A stretch of DNA of 64,000 nt, from NCBI RefSeq assembly GCF_005519465.1, contig NZ_CP027858.1, positions 3,162,001 to 3,226,000 of the forward strand, read 5' to 3'. How positions within the stretch are numbered: position 1 is the first letter of the stretch; the number at the start of each line of letters is the position of its first letter. The position numbers and the translations under genes were made by a program. Under the pieces are notes generated by a model that worked only from the letters and a program-made list of their open reading frames with translations, had not been told where the DNA came from and searched no databases. Below, piece after piece: positions 43,005 through 53,470 of the stretch. Source of the stretch: Streptomyces clavuligerus. Its GTDB lineage: Bacteria; Actinomycetota; Actinomycetes; Streptomycetales; Streptomycetaceae.

Positions 43005-44786
43005 TCACTCCGCGGCGGAGTTCTTCCCGGCCGGCGGCTTGCGCAGGGCGATGTTCAGCTCGCGGAGACGGGACTCCTCCAGCACGCTCGGGGCGCCCAT
43101 CATCAGGTCCTGCGCGTTGCCGTTGAGCGGGAACGCGATCGTCTCGCGGATGTTCGGCTCGTCGGCGAGCAGCATCACGATGCGGTCGACGCCGGGGGCG
43201 ATGCCGCCGTGCGGCGGGGCGCCCAGACGGAAGGCGCGGAGCATGCCCGCGAACTCGCGCTCGACCGTCTCCCGCTCGTACCCGGCGATCTCGAACGCCT
43301 TGAGCATGATCTCGGGCTCGTGGTTCCGGATGGCGCCGGAGGACAGCTCGATGCCGTTGCAGACGATGTCGTACTGCCAGGCGAGGATGTCCAGCGGGTC
43401 CTTCTCCTCCAGGTCCTTCATCCCGCCCTGCGGCATGGAGAAGGGGTTGTGGGAGAAGTCGATCTTCCCGGTCTCCTCGTCCTTCTCGTACATCGGGAAG
43501 TCCACGATCCAGCAGAACCGGAAGACGCCCTCCTCGAAGTGGCCGGAGCGCTTGGCGGCCTCGACCCGGACCGCGCCCATGATCTTGGAGACCTCGGCGG
43601 CCTCGCCCGCGCCGAAGAACACGGCGTGCCCGGCGGCCAGGCCCAGACGCTCGGTGAGGACCTTGACGTTCTCCTCGGTGAGGAACTTGGCGATCGGGCC
43701 GGAGAGCGTCCCGTCCTCCGCGACCCGGACCCAGGCCAGGCCCTTGGCGCCCTGCTCGACGGCGTACTCGCCGAGCTGGTCGAAGAACTTGCGCGGCTGG
43801 GCGGAGACGTCCGGCACCGGCAGCGCGCGGACGTGCTTGCCCGCGAACGCCTTGAACGCGGAGCCCTCGAAGACATCGGTGATGTCCACCAGCTCCAGCC
43901 GGGCGCGGAGGTCCGGCTTGTCGGAGCCGTACTTCAGCATCGCCTCGCGGAACGGAATCCGCGGGAACGGCGAGGTGACATGGCGACCGCCGCCGAACTC
44001 CTCGAACAGCTCCGTCATCAGCTTCTCGACGGGCTGGAACACGTCCTCCTGCTCGACGAAGCTCATCTCCACGTCGAGCTGGTAGAACTCGCCGGGCGAG
44101 CGGTCGGCGCGGGCGTCCTCGTCCCGGAAGCAGGGCGCGATCTGGAAGTAGCGGTCGAAGCCCGCGATCATCAGAAGCTGCTTGAACTGCTGCGGGGCCT
44201 GCGGCAGCGCGTAGAACTTGCCCGGGTTGAGCCGGGAGGGGACCACGAAGTCGCGCGCGCCCTCGGGGGAGGTCGCGGCGAGGATCGGCGTCGCCATCTC
44301 GTTGAAGCCGAGGGCGGTCATCTTGTGCCGGATGGCGGAGATGACGGCGGTGCGCAGCATGATGTTGCGGTGCATGCGCTCACGGCGCAGGTCGAGGAAG
44401 CGGTACTCCAGCCGGCGCTCCTCGTTGACCCCGTCGTCGGCGTTGATCGTGAACGGGATCTGCTGGGCGGCGCCCAGCACCTCGATCCCGGTGACCTCGA
44501 TCTCGATCTCACCGGTGGGCAGCTCGGGGTTGACGTTGTCCGCGCCCCGGCCGACGACCGTGCCGTCGACGCGGACGACGGTCTCCTTGGTGAGGTGGCT
44601 CAGCGCCTCGTTGGCCGCGGTGCCCGGGCGGGCCACCAGCTGGGTGATGCCGTAGTGGTCGCGGAGATCGATGAAGAGGATGCCGCCCAGGTCTCGGCGA
44701 TTGTGCAGCCAGCCGCTCAGCCGGACGTCCGTGGAGACGTCAGAGGCGCGGAGCTCGCCGCAGGTGTGGGACCTGTACCGATGCAT
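43005..44786 (-). CDS. aspS: Aspartyl-tRNA synthetase
   Basis: This is a 593-residue bacterial-type AspRS from ATG 44786. It has an N-terminal OB-fold anticodon-binding domain ([20 protein letters not shown]), class II motif 2 ([20 protein letters not shown]), an inserted GAD domain (about 300-415) and motif 3 ([13 protein letters not shown]). It charges tRNA-Asp. Full length, and the start fits the family ([12 protein letters not shown]). Confidence 0.96.
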   Translation of the reverse strand: MHRYRSHTCGELRASDVSTDVRLSGWLHNRRDLGGILFIDLRDHYGITQLVARPGTAANEALSHLTKETVVRVDGTVVGRGADNVNPELPTGEIEIEVTGIEVLGAAQQIPFTINADDGVNEERRLEYRFLDLRRERMHRNIMLRTAVISAIRHKMTALGFNEMATPILAATSPEGARDFVVPSRLNPGKFYALPQAPQQFKQLLMIAGFDRYFQIAPCFRDEDARADRSPGEFYQLDVEMSFVEQEDVFQPVEKLMTELFEEFGGGRHVTSPFPRIPFREAMLKYGSDKPDLRARLELVDITDVFEGSAFKAFAGKHVRALPVPDVSAQPRKFFDQLGEYAVEQGAKGLAWVRVAEDGTLSGPIAKFLTEENVKVLTERLGLAAGHAVFFGAGEAAEVSKIMGAVRVEAAKRSGHFEEGVFRFCWIVDFPMYEKDEETGKIDFSHNPFSMPQGGMKDLEEKDPLDILAWQYDIVCNGIELSSGAIRNHEPEIMLKAFEIAGYERETVEREFAGMLRAFRLGAPPHGGIAPGVDRIVMLLADEPNIRETIAFPLNGNAQDLMMGAPSVLEESRLRELNIALRKPPAGKNSAAE

Positions 44787-45042
44787 CTTCGTTCATCCAG
44801 TCTTGGTGATTTTGTTCAGGAGCCGGGCCCGTCCAGGTTACCGCCCGCCCCCGAACCGGCCCACTGGCATAGACACGTCACTCACCGCGTCGCACCACCG
44901 GACCCCGCCGCGGCACGGCGCCCGCCCCGGTCCGCCTGTCGCGCACCCCCGATATCCCCAGGGGATCGCGGGTGCGATCCCGTGTCCCCCGTGGGTGGTA
45001 CCGGACGGGTGACCCGCCCGCGGATCGGAATAAAGTGAGGCA

Positions 45043-47235
45043 ATGCGCACCGAGGACGTCCTGGCCGCCATCGCGACCGGCCTGTGGCGGTGGGACAACG
45101 CAGCCGGGACGGTCACCCTCGACGCGGAGGCCGCCCGGCTGCTTGAGCTGCCCGACTCCCGTCTCTGCCCGGAGTCCGAGGTCCGGGCCCGTTTCCACCC
45201 CGTCGACTGGAACGAGATCAACGGCGTGATCTCGCTCGCCATCGCCGAGGGGACGCTGGCCGAGGGCCGGCTGCGGGTGGTCGACGACGAGGGCCGGGTG
45301 CTGCGCACGGTGCGCGTCCGCTCCAAGCCGGTGCTGCACAACGGCTCCTACCTCCTGGACGGCACCCTCCAGGAGGTCGCCGAGCCCACCGAGGGCACGG
45401 CGGCCCGCACCCCCATCACCGGCGACTGGCGCCGCTCCCGCGAGGCGTTCCTGCTGGACGCGGGACGGGCACTGGCCGAGGCGCGGTCCACGGCCGAGGT
45501 GCTGCGGGTGGCGGCCTCGCTCTCCATGCCGGGGTTCTCGCCCGACGGGCTCGCGGTCTTCGGCGCGGCGGGCGACCGGCTGACGATCACCGGTCAGCAC
45601 GGGCACCAGAGCGCGGACGGCGACCCCTTCAGCAATATGCGGCTGGACACCGACCACCCGGCGGCCGAGGTGGTGCGCACCGGGCGGGCGGTCTATCTGC
45701 CCAGCCCGGAGGAGTACAACCGCCGCTACCCGACGAGCTGGCCGCTGGCGCAGCGGCTGGGCCGGCAGTCCTGGGCCTATCTGCCGCTGACCGTCGCGGG
45801 CCGCACGATGGGCGCCTGGCTGGCGGCCTTCCGGCACCCGGTGGCCTTCACCCCCGACGAGCGGTCCGTGCTCACCACGGTCGCGCGGATGCTGGCGCAG
45901 GCGCTCACCCGGGCGGGGACCGCCGAGTCGGAACGGGAACTCTCCCTGGGGCTCCAGCGCTCGATGATGCCGGTCATCGGGCCCGCCATCCCGGGCATGG
46001 AGGTGGCGGGCCGCTATGTGCCGACCGGCGGCGGGCTCCAGGTCGGCGGCGACTGGTACGACATGATCCCGCTGCCGTCCGGCCGGATGGCCCTGGTCAT
46101 CGGGGATGTCCAGGGGCACGACGTCCGGGCCGCCGGGCTGATGGGGCAGTTGCGGATCGCGCTGCGGGCGTACGCGTCCGAGGGGCACCGGCCCGACGCG
46201 GTGCTCTCGCGCGCCTCCCGCTTCCTGCACGGCATCACCGATGGGCACGGCAAGGCCGACCACTCCCTGCCCCGCTTCGCGACCTGCCTCTATCTGGAGG
46301 TGGACCCGGCCTCCGGCGGGGTGGAGATCGCCCGGGCCGGGCACCCCGAGCCCGCCGTGCGGATGGCCGACGGCACGGTACTGGTGCGCCCCACCGAGGG
46401 CGGGCTGCCGCTGGGCATCGACCCCGACTCGGACTATCCGACCACCCGGCTGACGCTGGAGCCCGGGGAAACGATGATGATCTGCACCGACGGTCTGCTG
46501 GAGACCGGCGGACACGATCTGGACACCGGCTGGGAGCGGCTGCGCCGGGTGCTGGAGAACCCGTCCGGTCAGTCCCTGGAGGAGCTGGCCGACGCGCTGG
46601 TCCAGGCCGTGCACGGGCCGTCCTCCCACTACACCACCGGGCCGCTGGCCGACCGGCGGGAGGACGACGTGGCCCTGGTGCTGCTCTCCCGGGTGCCCGA
46701 TCCCACGGGGGCGCTCCGGGAGCCCCCGCGGCGCACCGCGATGACCGTCGCGCAGGCCGAGCCGGAGAAGATCGCCGTCGCCCGCCGTCAGGTGCGCGGG
46801 CTGCTGCACGACTGGGCCGATCCCGAGCAGGTCGACGCGGCGGTGCTCATGGTCTCCGAGACGGTCACCAACGTCCTGGTGCACACCGACGGCAACGCCC
46901 TGCTGGTCGCCGAGGTGACCTGCGGCGACGGTGCCCGGCGGCTGCGGGTGGAGGTCTCCGACGCGAGCGACGACCTGCCGCACAAGCGGCGCCCGGGGGA
47001 GCTGGCTTCCTCCGGGCGGGGGCTGGTGCTGATGGAGATGCTGTCGGACGCGTGGGGGGTGGACCCGCGGGGCGAGGGCAAGTCGATCTGGTTCGAGCTG
47101 CGGGAGTCCGGCACGGCGGGCGCGGGCGGGGCGGCGGCGGGCCCGCGGGCGACGGGGGAGACGGAAGCGACGGAGAGGGCGGCGGAGGCGGAGACGGACC
47201 TCACCGATCTGCTGGAACGCTTCGGCGAGGGGTGA
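45043..47235 (+). CDS. PAS-GAF-SpoIIE phosphatase with C-terminal HATPase domain
   Basis: This is a 730-residue cytoplasmic protein from ATG 45043. TAAAGT (45031-45036) ends 6 nt before it, suggesting a leaderless mRNA. Order: PAS-like (about 1-105), GAF (about 140-290), a PP2C/SpoIIE domain (about 310-545) with GGDWYD, VIGDVQGHD, CTDGLLETGG and REDDVALVLL, and an RsbW-like HATPase (about 565-690, SETVTNVLVHTDG). Such proteins control anti-anti-sigma factors by dephosphorylation and rephosphorylation, so it may feed SigB-type sigma factors. Partners are not encoded nearby. Confidence 0.88.
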   Translation: MRTEDVLAAIATGLWRWDNAAGTVTLDAEAARLLELPDSRLCPESEVRARFHPVDWNEINGVISLAIAEGTLAEGRLRVVDDEGRVLRTVRVRSKPVLHNGSYLLDGTLQEVAEPTEGTAARTPITGDWRRSREAFLLDAGRALAEARSTAEVLRVAASLSMPGFSPDGLAVFGAAGDRLTITGQHGHQSADGDPFSNMRLDTDHPAAEVVRTGRAVYLPSPEEYNRRYPTSWPLAQRLGRQSWAYLPLTVAGRTMGAWLAAFRHPVAFTPDERSVLTTVARMLAQALTRAGTAESERELSLGLQRSMMPVIGPAIPGMEVAGRYVPTGGGLQVGGDWYDMIPLPSGRMALVIGDVQGHDVRAAGLMGQLRIALRAYASEGHRPDAVLSRASRFLHGITDGHGKADHSLPRFATCLYLEVDPASGGVEIARAGHPEPAVRMADGTVLVRPTEGGLPLGIDPDSDYPTTRLTLEPGETMMICTDGLLETGGHDLDTGWERLRRVLENPSGQSLEELADALVQAVHGPSSHYTTGPLADRREDDVALVLLSRVPDPTGALREPPRRTAMTVAQAEPEKIAVARRQVRGLLHDWADPEQVDAAVLMVSETVTNVLVHTDGNALLVAEVTCGDGARRLRVEVSDASDDLPHKRRPGELASSGRGLVLMEMLSDAWGVDPRGEGKSIWFELRESGTAGAGGAAAGPRATGETEATERAAEAETDLTDLLERFGEG

Positions 47236-47284
47236 GGCGGCGGGGCGGCGGGGGTCAGCTCGGCCCGCCGGAGGAACCGCTGCC

Positions 47285-47353
47285 GGCGGGACCGTCAGGA
47301 GTCGGCGCGACCGGAGAAGCCGGAGGAACCGGCGGGACCGTCAGGAGTCGGCG
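47285..47353. repeat. 23-bp direct repeat over the AI-2E gene stop codon
   Basis: Two identical 23-bp copies (47285-47307 and 47331-47353) have a 46-bp period. The second contains the stop codon of the permease gene on the minus strand. More partial GGGACCGTCAGGA units follow. Confidence 0.85.
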
Positions 47354-48444
47354 GGACCGGCGGAACTGCCGGGACCGTCAGGACTGTCAGGACCGGAGGA
47401 GGACGCGGCCCCCGTCCCCGTATAACGCTCCCTGAGCACCCCGATCACCCCGAACGCCGCCGCGACCACCGGCACCGCGAGCAGCATCCCGAGGATGCCC
47501 GCCACCCCGGCCCCCGCCGTGATCGCCAGCATCACCACCGCCGGATGCATCTGCACCGTCCGGCTCTGGATCATCGGCTGAAGCACATGCCCCTCCAGTA
47601 CCTGGACGGCGAGCACCACTCCCAGCGCCCAGAGCGCGATCACCCACCCCCGGTCGGCGAGCGCGACCAGCACCGCCACCGCGCCGGAGATGAAGGCCCC
47701 CAGATAGGGGATGTACGCCCCCACGAACACCAGCGCGCCCAGGCCCACCGCGCCGGGCACCCGCAGGACCAGCAGTCCGACGGTGATCAGGAGCGCGTCG
47801 ATGAGGGCGATGAAGGTCGTGCCGCGCATGAAGCCCTCGACCGCCTCGAAGGCCCGGCGGCCCATCTCCTCGACCATCTGTCCGCTGTGCCCGGGGGCGA
47901 CGGAGTGCGCGAGCTTCGAGGCCCGGTCGGAGTCCCGCAGAAAGAAGAAGATCAGCAGCAGCGCCAGCACCGCCGTGGCGATCCCCTGGCCGACCACGCT
48001 CAGCCCGCTGATCACCCCGGACGCGGCCGTGCCGCCGAACTTCGCCAGCAGTTCCTTCGCGTTGACGGCCAGATCCGCCAGCGAGGTCCCCGCGGCCCCG
48101 AAGTGCTCGGTGATCCCCATGGCGGCGTCCCGCAGCGAGGCGAGGATCTGCGGACCGTTGTCGATGAGCGCCTTCACGACGACGTACATCGCCCCGCCCA
48201 CCACGCACACCACGGCCGCGCAGGTCAGTCCGGCCGCCAGCGAGGCGCTCACCTTCATCGCGCGCAGCCGCCGGTAGAACGGTCCGAGCAGCGCGGTCCC
48301 GAGCAGCGCGAGCAGGACGGGGGTCACCGCGATCCGGAAGGTCTGCACCAGCCAGAGGGCGACCGCGCCGACACCCGCGAGCAGCAGGATGACGGCGCAC
48401 CACGCGGCGAGTCGCCGCACCGGCTCGGGCAGCAGGGTGTGCAC
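47341..48444 (-). CDS. AI-2E family transporter
   Basis: This is a 367-residue permease. GTG 48444 (GGTGGGGG upstream) gives the usual family start close to the first TM (RRLAAWCAVILLLAG). There are seven to eight TM segments with the typical block FIALIDALLITVGLLVLRVP, VGAYIPYLGAFISGA and EGHVLQPMIQSRTVQMHPAV. The family exports AI-2 or is a Na/H antiporter in some bacteria; function in Streptomyces is unproven. The C-terminal Ser/Gly/Pro tail is encoded by the 23-bp repeat region. Confidence 0.85.
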   Translation of the reverse strand: MHTLLPEPVRRLAAWCAVILLLAGVGAVALWLVQTFRIAVTPVLLALLGTALLGPFYRRLRAMKVSASLAAGLTCAAVVCVVGGAMYVVVKALIDNGPQILASLRDAAMGITEHFGAAGTSLADLAVNAKELLAKFGGTAASGVISGLSVVGQGIATAVLALLLIFFFLRDSDRASKLAHSVAPGHSGQMVEEMGRRAFEAVEGFMRGTTFIALIDALLITVGLLVLRVPGAVGLGALVFVGAYIPYLGAFISGAVAVLVALADRGWVIALWALGVVLAVQVLEGHVLQPMIQSRTVQMHPAVVMLAITAGAGVAGILGMLLAVPVVAAAFGVIGVLRERYTGTGAASSSGPDSPDGPGSSAGPADS

Positions 48445-48622
48445 GCCCCCACCCGACCACGGCGCGGGGGCTGCGGCGCGTACTGGCCGCCCGTACGGGT
48501 GACGGACGCGGGTGCCACGGACGCGGGTGCACGGACGCGAAACGGGAGGCGCAGGTACCGCGGACGGCACGGACAGCACGGGCGCGACGGATGTGGCACG
48601 GGGACGGCGCGGGAAGGGCACG

Positions 48623-48660
48623 GCGAAGGGGCCCGCACGCCGATGTGCGGGCCCCTTCGC
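48623..48660. terminator. Terminator of the pirin gene
   Basis: A perfect 16-bp stem (48623-48638 with 48645-48660) and a 6-nt loop, 27 nt beyond the stop codon. Confidence 0.8.
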
Positions 48661-48687
48661 GCTGTCCCCGGTCGGCCGGGGTGCGGA

Positions 48688-49644
48688 TCACATGCCGTGG
48701 ACGGCCGGGACGGTGCCGAGCCGGCCCGCCTGGAAGTCCTCGAACGCCTTGCGCAGCTCGTCCTGCGTGTTCATCACGAAGGGGCCGTAGTGCGCCATGG
48801 GCTCCCGGATGGGACGCCCGCCGAGGAGGACGATCTCCAGGTCGGGGGTATGGGAGTCCTGGGTGTCGTCGGCGCGGACGGTCAGCGCGCCGCCCTGGCC
48901 GAAGACCGCGGTCTGCCCCATGCGGACGGGCCGCCGCTCGGTGCCGACGGAGCCCCGTCCGGCCAGGACATAGGCGAGTCCGTTGAAGTCCTCGCGCCAG
49001 GGCAGGGTGATCTGCGCGCCCGGACGGAGGGTGGCGTGGATCATGGTGATGGGGGTGTGGGTGATGCCGGGCCCCTCGTGTCCGTCCAGCTCACCCGCGA
49101 TGACGCGCAGCAGCGCGCCGCCGTCGGGGGAGGTGAGGAGCTGGACCTGGCCGCCGCGGATGTCCTGGTAGCGGGGGTCCATCATCTTGTCGGACGCGGG
49201 CAGGTTGACCCAGAGCTGAAGGCCGTGGAAGAGGCCGCCGGACATCACCAGGTCCTCCGGCGGGGCCTCGATGTGGAGCAGTCCGGAACCGGCGGTCATC
49301 CACTGGGTGTCGCCGTTCTGGATCGTGCCGCCGCCACCGTTGCTGTCCTGGTGGACGAAGGTCCCGTCGATCAGATAGGTCACGGTCTCGAAGCCCCGGT
49401 GGGGGTGCCAGGGCGTGCCCTTGGGCTCCCCGGGGGCGTACTCCACCTCGCCCATCTGGTCCATCATGATGAACGGGTCGAGGTGGCGGTAGTTGATCCC
49501 CGCGAAGGCGCGGCGCACCGGGAAGCCCTCCCCCTCGAAGCCGCTGGGGGCGGTGGTCACCGTGAGTACGGGACGGGACACCGCGTCGGCGGGGGCGGCG
49601 ACGCTCGGCAGCGTGAGCGGGTTCTCGACAGTCACAGCGGGCAT
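48688..49644 (-). CDS. Pirin-family bicupin
   Basis: This is a 318-residue protein from ATG 49644 with AAGGAGG. The N-terminal cupin has the metal-binding pattern PWHPHRGFETVTYLIDG plus a His/Glu further on (GSGLLHIEAPP). The C-terminal cupin is degenerate. Pirins bind iron and act as redox-dependent co-regulators or quercetinase-like enzymes. The promoter region contains AGTTGAACACTGAACT (49672-49687), an imperfect palindrome that may be a regulator site. Confidence 0.88.
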   Translation of the reverse strand: MPAVTVENPLTLPSVAAPADAVSRPVLTVTTAPSGFEGEGFPVRRAFAGINYRHLDPFIMMDQMGEVEYAPGEPKGTPWHPHRGFETVTYLIDGTFVHQDSNGGGGTIQNGDTQWMTAGSGLLHIEAPPEDLVMSGGLFHGLQLWVNLPASDKMMDPRYQDIRGGQVQLLTSPDGGALLRVIAGELDGHEGPGITHTPITMIHATLRPGAQITLPWREDFNGLAYVLAGRGSVGTERRPVRMGQTAVFGQGGALTVRADDTQDSHTPDLEIVLLGGRPIREPMAHYGPFVMNTQDELRKAFEDFQAGRLGTVPAVHGM

Positions 49645-49834
49645 GGGAAGACCTCCTTGTGCGGTCAGTTTAGTTGAACACTGAACTTTCCGCCAGCGAC
49701 AACGAGAGACGCCCGGAAGGTATTCCTCCCGGGCGCCTGCTTCCACCGTCCGATCCGACCGATGTCCCGATCCACATCCCCCGCCCACCCGCACGGGGGC
49801 ACACCGGCACGGCACCCGGCCGCGCCCGCCGCAC

Positions 49835-50293
49835 TCAGCCGTACATGCGCCGCATCGCGAAGTCGACCATCTGCTCCACGGCCTTGGCGTCGAAGACCAT
49901 CCGGTGCTCCCCCTCCATGTCGAGGACGAAGCCGTACCCGGTCGGCAGCAGATCGATCACCTCCGCCCCAGTGATCACGAAGTACTTCGACTCCTTGCCC
50001 GCGTAGCGGCGCAGCTCCTTGAGCGAGGTGAACATGGGGATCACGGGCTGCTGGGTGTTGTGCAGCGCCAGGAAACCGGGGTTGTCGCCGCGCGGGCAGT
50101 ACACCTTGGAGGTCGCGAAGATCTGCTGGAAGTCCTCGGCGGAGAGCGTTCCGGTGGTGAAGGCACGCACCGCGTCGGCGAGCGACGGCGGGGACGGCTC
50201 CGGATACAGCGGCTGGCCCTGTGGCTGACCCCCGTAGGGCTGCTGGGCCGCGTACTGCTGGTGAGCGCCCTGGTTCTGGTCGTAGCCGTACAT
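49835..50293 (-). CDS. SseB-like domain protein
   Basis: This is a 152-residue protein from ATG 50293. TACTCT (50306-50301) ends 7 nt before it, so it is probably leaderless. A Gln/Gly/Tyr/Pro-rich N-terminal tail of 35 residues precedes a conserved domain resembling SseB (VYCPRGDNPGFLALHNTQQP, PMFTSLKELRRYAGKESKYF). Its role is unknown. It is divergent from the acyl-CoA dehydrogenase gene. Confidence 0.75.
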   Translation of the reverse strand: MYGYDQNQGAHQQYAAQQPYGGQPQGQPLYPEPSPPSLADAVRAFTTGTLSAEDFQQIFATSKVYCPRGDNPGFLALHNTQQPVIPMFTSLKELRRYAGKESKYFVITGAEVIDLLPTGYGFVLDMEGEHRMVFDAKAVEQMVDFAMRRMYG

Positions 50294-50353
50294 GACGGCA
50301 AGAGTAACCAGTCACAGTTGGGCGATAGGGGGTTGCAACTTATTACTGGTGGG

Positions 50354-50381
50354 TAGCATCATCGTAGCTACCAGCTGGTAG
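50354..50381. promoter_or_regulatory. Palindromic operator of the acyl-CoA dehydrogenase gene
   Basis: CTACCAGCTGGTAG (50368-50381) is a perfect 14-bp palindrome. Just upstream, CTGGTGGGTAGC forms a second inverted repeat with GCTACCAG. Both lie 87-130 bp before the gene, around a TAGCAT possible -10 (50354-50359). Confidence 0.6.
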
Positions 50382-50480
50382 ATGGGTCGGCGCACCGACT
50401 CGCCGGACCCCTCGCACCCCGCACCGCACTCTCGCACCGCACTCTCGCACTGAGACTCCCGAACCTACGGAGCCGTCGCC

Positions 50481-52307
50481 ATGGGGCACTACAAGTCGAA
50501 TCTTCGTGACATCGAGTTCAACCTGTTCGAGGTGCTCGGCCGCGACAAGCTGTACGGCTCCGGCCCGTTCGCCGAGATGGACCCGGACACCGCGAAGTCC
50601 ATCCTGGACGAGGTCGCCCGCCTCGCGGAGAACGAGCTGGCGGAGTCCTTCGCGGACGCCGACCGCAACCCCCCGGTCTTCGACCCGGAGACCAACACCG
50701 CGCCGATACCGGAGTCGTTCAAGCGGAGCTACCGGACCTTCATGGAGTCCGAGTACTGGCGGCTCGGCCTGCCCGAGGAGATCGGCGGCACCACCGCTCC
50801 GCGCTCCCTGGTGTGGTCCTACGCCGAGCTGCTGCTGGGCTCCAACCCCGCGCTGTGGATGTACTCCTCCGGCCCCTCCTTCGCCGGGCTGCTCTACGAG
50901 GAGGGCACCGAGGCCCAGCGGAAGATCGCGGAGATCGCGGTCGAGCGGGAGTGGGGCTCCACCATGGTCCTGACCGAGCCGGACGCGGGCTCGGACGTGG
51001 GCGCGGGCCGCGCGAAGGCGGTACGGCAGGAGGACGGCTCCTGGCACATCGAGGGTGTGAAGCGCTTCATCACCTCGGGCGAGCACGACATGTCGGAGAA
51101 CATCCTCCACTACGTCCTCGCCCGCCCCGAGGGCGCCGGGCCCGGCACCAAGGGCCTGTCCCTCTTCCTCGTCCCGAAGTACGAGTTCGACGTCGAGACC
51201 GGTGAGCTGGGCGAGCGCAACGGCGTCTACGCCACCAACGTCGAGCACAAGATGGGCCTGAAGGCTTCCAACACCTGCGAGATGACCTTCGGCGACCGCC
51301 ACCCCGCCAAGGGCTGGCTGATCGGCGAGAAGCACGACGGCATCCGGCAGATGTTCAAGATCATCGAGTTCGCCCGGATGATGGTCGGCACCAAGGCGAT
51401 CGCCACCCTCTCCACCGGCTACCTCAACGCGCTGGAGTACGCGAAGGAGCGCGTCCAGGGCTCGGATCTGGTCAACTTCATGGACAAGACCGCGCCCAAG
51501 GTGACGATCACTCATCACCCGGACGTGCGGCGCTCGCTGATGACGCAGAAGGCGTACGCGGAGGGCATGCGCGCCCTCGTCCTCTACACGGCGTCCATCC
51601 AGGACGAGATCGCCGTCAAGGAGGCCGCGGACGAGTCCGCCGCCGAGCTGATCGCCCTGAACGACCTGCTGCTGCCGATCGTCAAGGGCTATGGCTCGGA
51701 GCGCTCGTACGAGCAGCTCGCCCAGTCCCTCCAGATCTTCGGCGGCTCCGGCTACCTCCAGGAGTACCCGGTCGAGCAGTACATCCGGGACGCCAAGATC
51801 GACACCCTCTACGAGGGCACCACCGCCATCCAGGGCCAGGACTTCTTCTTCCGGAAGATCGTCCGGGACCAGGGCCAGTCGCTGAACGCGCTCTCCGAGG
51901 AGATCAAGAAGTTCCTGGCCGTGGGCACCGGCGGCGAGGACCTCGCGGGCGCCCGCGAGGCGCTGACCAAGGCGGCGGTCGACCTGGAGGCGATCGTCGG
52001 CGCGATGACCAACGACCTCATCGCCACCGGCGAGGACGTCAAGAACATCTACAAGGTCGGTCTGAACACCACCCGGCTGCTGCTGGCCTCCGGCGATGTC
52101 GTCGTCGGCTATCTGCTGCTGCGCGGCGCCGCCGTCGCCGCCGAGAAGCTGCCCACGGCGACCGGCAAGGACGTGGCGTTCTACCAGGGCAAGATCGCCG
52201 CGGCGAAGTTCTTCGCGTCGAACATCCTCCCGGGCGTCTCCGCCGCCCGCGCCCTCGCCGAGTCCGTGGACCTCACGCTGATGGAGCTGGACGAGTCGGC
52301 GTTCTGA
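50481..52307 (+). CDS. fadE: FadE5-type acyl-CoA dehydrogenase
   Basis: This is a 608-residue flavoenzyme from ATG 50481. It closely resembles mycobacterial FadE5 (about 610 residues) from the first residues ([19 protein letters not shown]) to the last (LMELDESAF). FAD/substrate motifs [15 protein letters not shown] and [12 protein letters not shown] and the catalytic Glu in [17 protein letters not shown] are present, with the extra C-terminal domain of this subgroup. It performs the first step of fatty-acid beta-oxidation on a broad chain-length range. The palindrome upstream suggests control by a TetR-like lipid regulator encoded elsewhere. Confidence 0.93.
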   Translation: MGHYKSNLRDIEFNLFEVLGRDKLYGSGPFAEMDPDTAKSILDEVARLAENELAESFADADRNPPVFDPETNTAPIPESFKRSYRTFMESEYWRLGLPEEIGGTTAPRSLVWSYAELLLGSNPALWMYSSGPSFAGLLYEEGTEAQRKIAEIAVEREWGSTMVLTEPDAGSDVGAGRAKAVRQEDGSWHIEGVKRFITSGEHDMSENILHYVLARPEGAGPGTKGLSLFLVPKYEFDVETGELGERNGVYATNVEHKMGLKASNTCEMTFGDRHPAKGWLIGEKHDGIRQMFKIIEFARMMVGTKAIATLSTGYLNALEYAKERVQGSDLVNFMDKTAPKVTITHHPDVRRSLMTQKAYAEGMRALVLYTASIQDEIAVKEAADESAAELIALNDLLLPIVKGYGSERSYEQLAQSLQIFGGSGYLQEYPVEQYIRDAKIDTLYEGTTAIQGQDFFFRKIVRDQGQSLNALSEEIKKFLAVGTGGEDLAGAREALTKAAVDLEAIVGAMTNDLIATGEDVKNIYKVGLNTTRLLLASGDVVVGYLLLRGAAVAAEKLPTATGKDVAFYQGKIAAAKFFASNILPGVSAARALAESVDLTLMELDESAF

Positions 52308-52333
52308 CGTTCCGACGTTCCGACGTTCTGACG
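52302..52333. repeat. 8-bp repeat, four copies, over the fadE stop codon
   Basis: TTCTGACG, TTCCGACG, TTCCGACG, TTCTGACG. The first unit contains the TGA stop. Confidence 0.9.
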
Positions 52334-52413
52334 CTCTGCCCGGCAACGGAGAGGCCCGCCCCCGCACGACGCGGCGGCGGGCTTCTCCGCGTCGGCCCAC
52401 TTGACCACCGGCA

Positions 52414-53181
52414 TCACTCCGGCGGCCGGCTGTACCTCTCCAGCGTCGCCCTGCTCAGGGAGCGGTCCACCAGCCGCAGTTCCCAGGGGCCGGTATTCAC
52501 GTCGAAGTCCTTGCCGAAGCCGACCCACTTCCCCGCCATGCGCCGCCCGGTCGGCTCGACCAGAAGCTGAACGGCACCGTGGTAGCGGGCCCCGTTGTAG
52601 TAGCCGTCCGCGGCGGTCTGCTCGACCCAGGTGCCCGTGACCACGTTGCGATCGACGGTCAGGTCCAGCGTGAGCGGGCTGTCCGGGTTGCTGCTCGCCC
52701 CGGGCAGGCTCTGCACGGTCAGCCGGTTCCCGTGCTGGACGATCACCACGTAGTGCTTGCCCTCGTACGAGTCACCCCGGCTCGACGAGAAGAACTCGTA
52801 GCGGCTGAGCCACACCGCCGAGAACATCTCCTCACCCGCCTGCACACCGGGCTCCGCGCCTGCGGCACCGGTTGCGTCGGCCTCCATGTCATGCCCTCCC
52901 TTCCCGTCCACGTGGACCCGTGCCACCGGCACCGGCAGTGCGAACCCCAGCACCTCGACCGGACGGCCGGTGACCCGTTCCAAGGCCCTGGCGTACACGC
53001 CCCGGGGCGTCCTGCTCGTGCCGGACTCCCAGCGCTGCACCAGACGCTTGGAAGCCTCGTTCGGCTCCCCCAGTTCCACGCCTGCCCGGCGGAGCGCCTT
53101 GGCGAAGTCGTCCTGGCTCAAGCGCAGGCCCATACGCACGGCCCGCAGCACATCATTCGGCACCAGGGCGGTCGTCGTCAT
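52414..53181 (-). CDS. XRE-family protein with C-terminal beta domain
   Basis: This is a 255-residue protein from ATG 53181. TATCTT (53194-53189) ends 7 nt before it, so it is probably leaderless. The N-terminal HTH is VRMGLRLSQDDFAKALRRAG and continues to RLVQRWESG. The C-terminal 140 residues are beta-rich (YEGKHYVVIVQHGNRLTVQS, WVEQTAADGYYNGARYHGAV) and have no motif I recognise. Possibly a sensor domain. It sits alone next to a gene-poor stretch. Confidence 0.75.
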   Translation of the reverse strand: MTTTALVPNDVLRAVRMGLRLSQDDFAKALRRAGVELGEPNEASKRLVQRWESGTSRTPRGVYARALERVTGRPVEVLGFALPVPVARVHVDGKGGHDMEADATGAAGAEPGVQAGEEMFSAVWLSRYEFFSSSRGDSYEGKHYVVIVQHGNRLTVQSLPGASSNPDSPLTLDLTVDRNVVTGTWVEQTAADGYYNGARYHGAVQLLVEPTGRRMAGKWVGFGKDFDVNTGPWELRLVDRSLSRATLERYSRPPE

Positions 53182-53360
53182 GACGTCAAAGATAGATCGA
53201 ACAGCCACTCAATGACACCGGTTTGACGCCCTTGGGGGTGTCATCGGCACCCTCCAGAGCGACGCCCGGACGACGCCCGAAGCGTCATCGCGCCGAGCGC
53301 CTCGACGGCTGGAGCATCGCCTCACCAACCGGACCGGGCAACGGAAGGCGAACGACGACC

Positions 53361-53470
53361 ATGACCGTGCGGGTGTCCCGCGACTCCGGCCGGACCTTCG
53401 ACTCTGTGGTGATCTACCCCAGCAGCACCGCCGAGGAGCCGTTGACGCCCATGACCTCTGCCGCCTGGCC
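53361..53470 (+). pseudogene. Possible remnant of a small gene
   Basis: From ATG 53361 the frame reads MTVRVSRDSGRTFDSVVIYP, a start that resembles short Streptomyces hypothetical proteins. After about 35 residues the frame turns into Arg/Ser/Pro-rich read-through without any domain. A frameshifted remnant is likely, but a chance match is possible. Confidence 0.25.
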
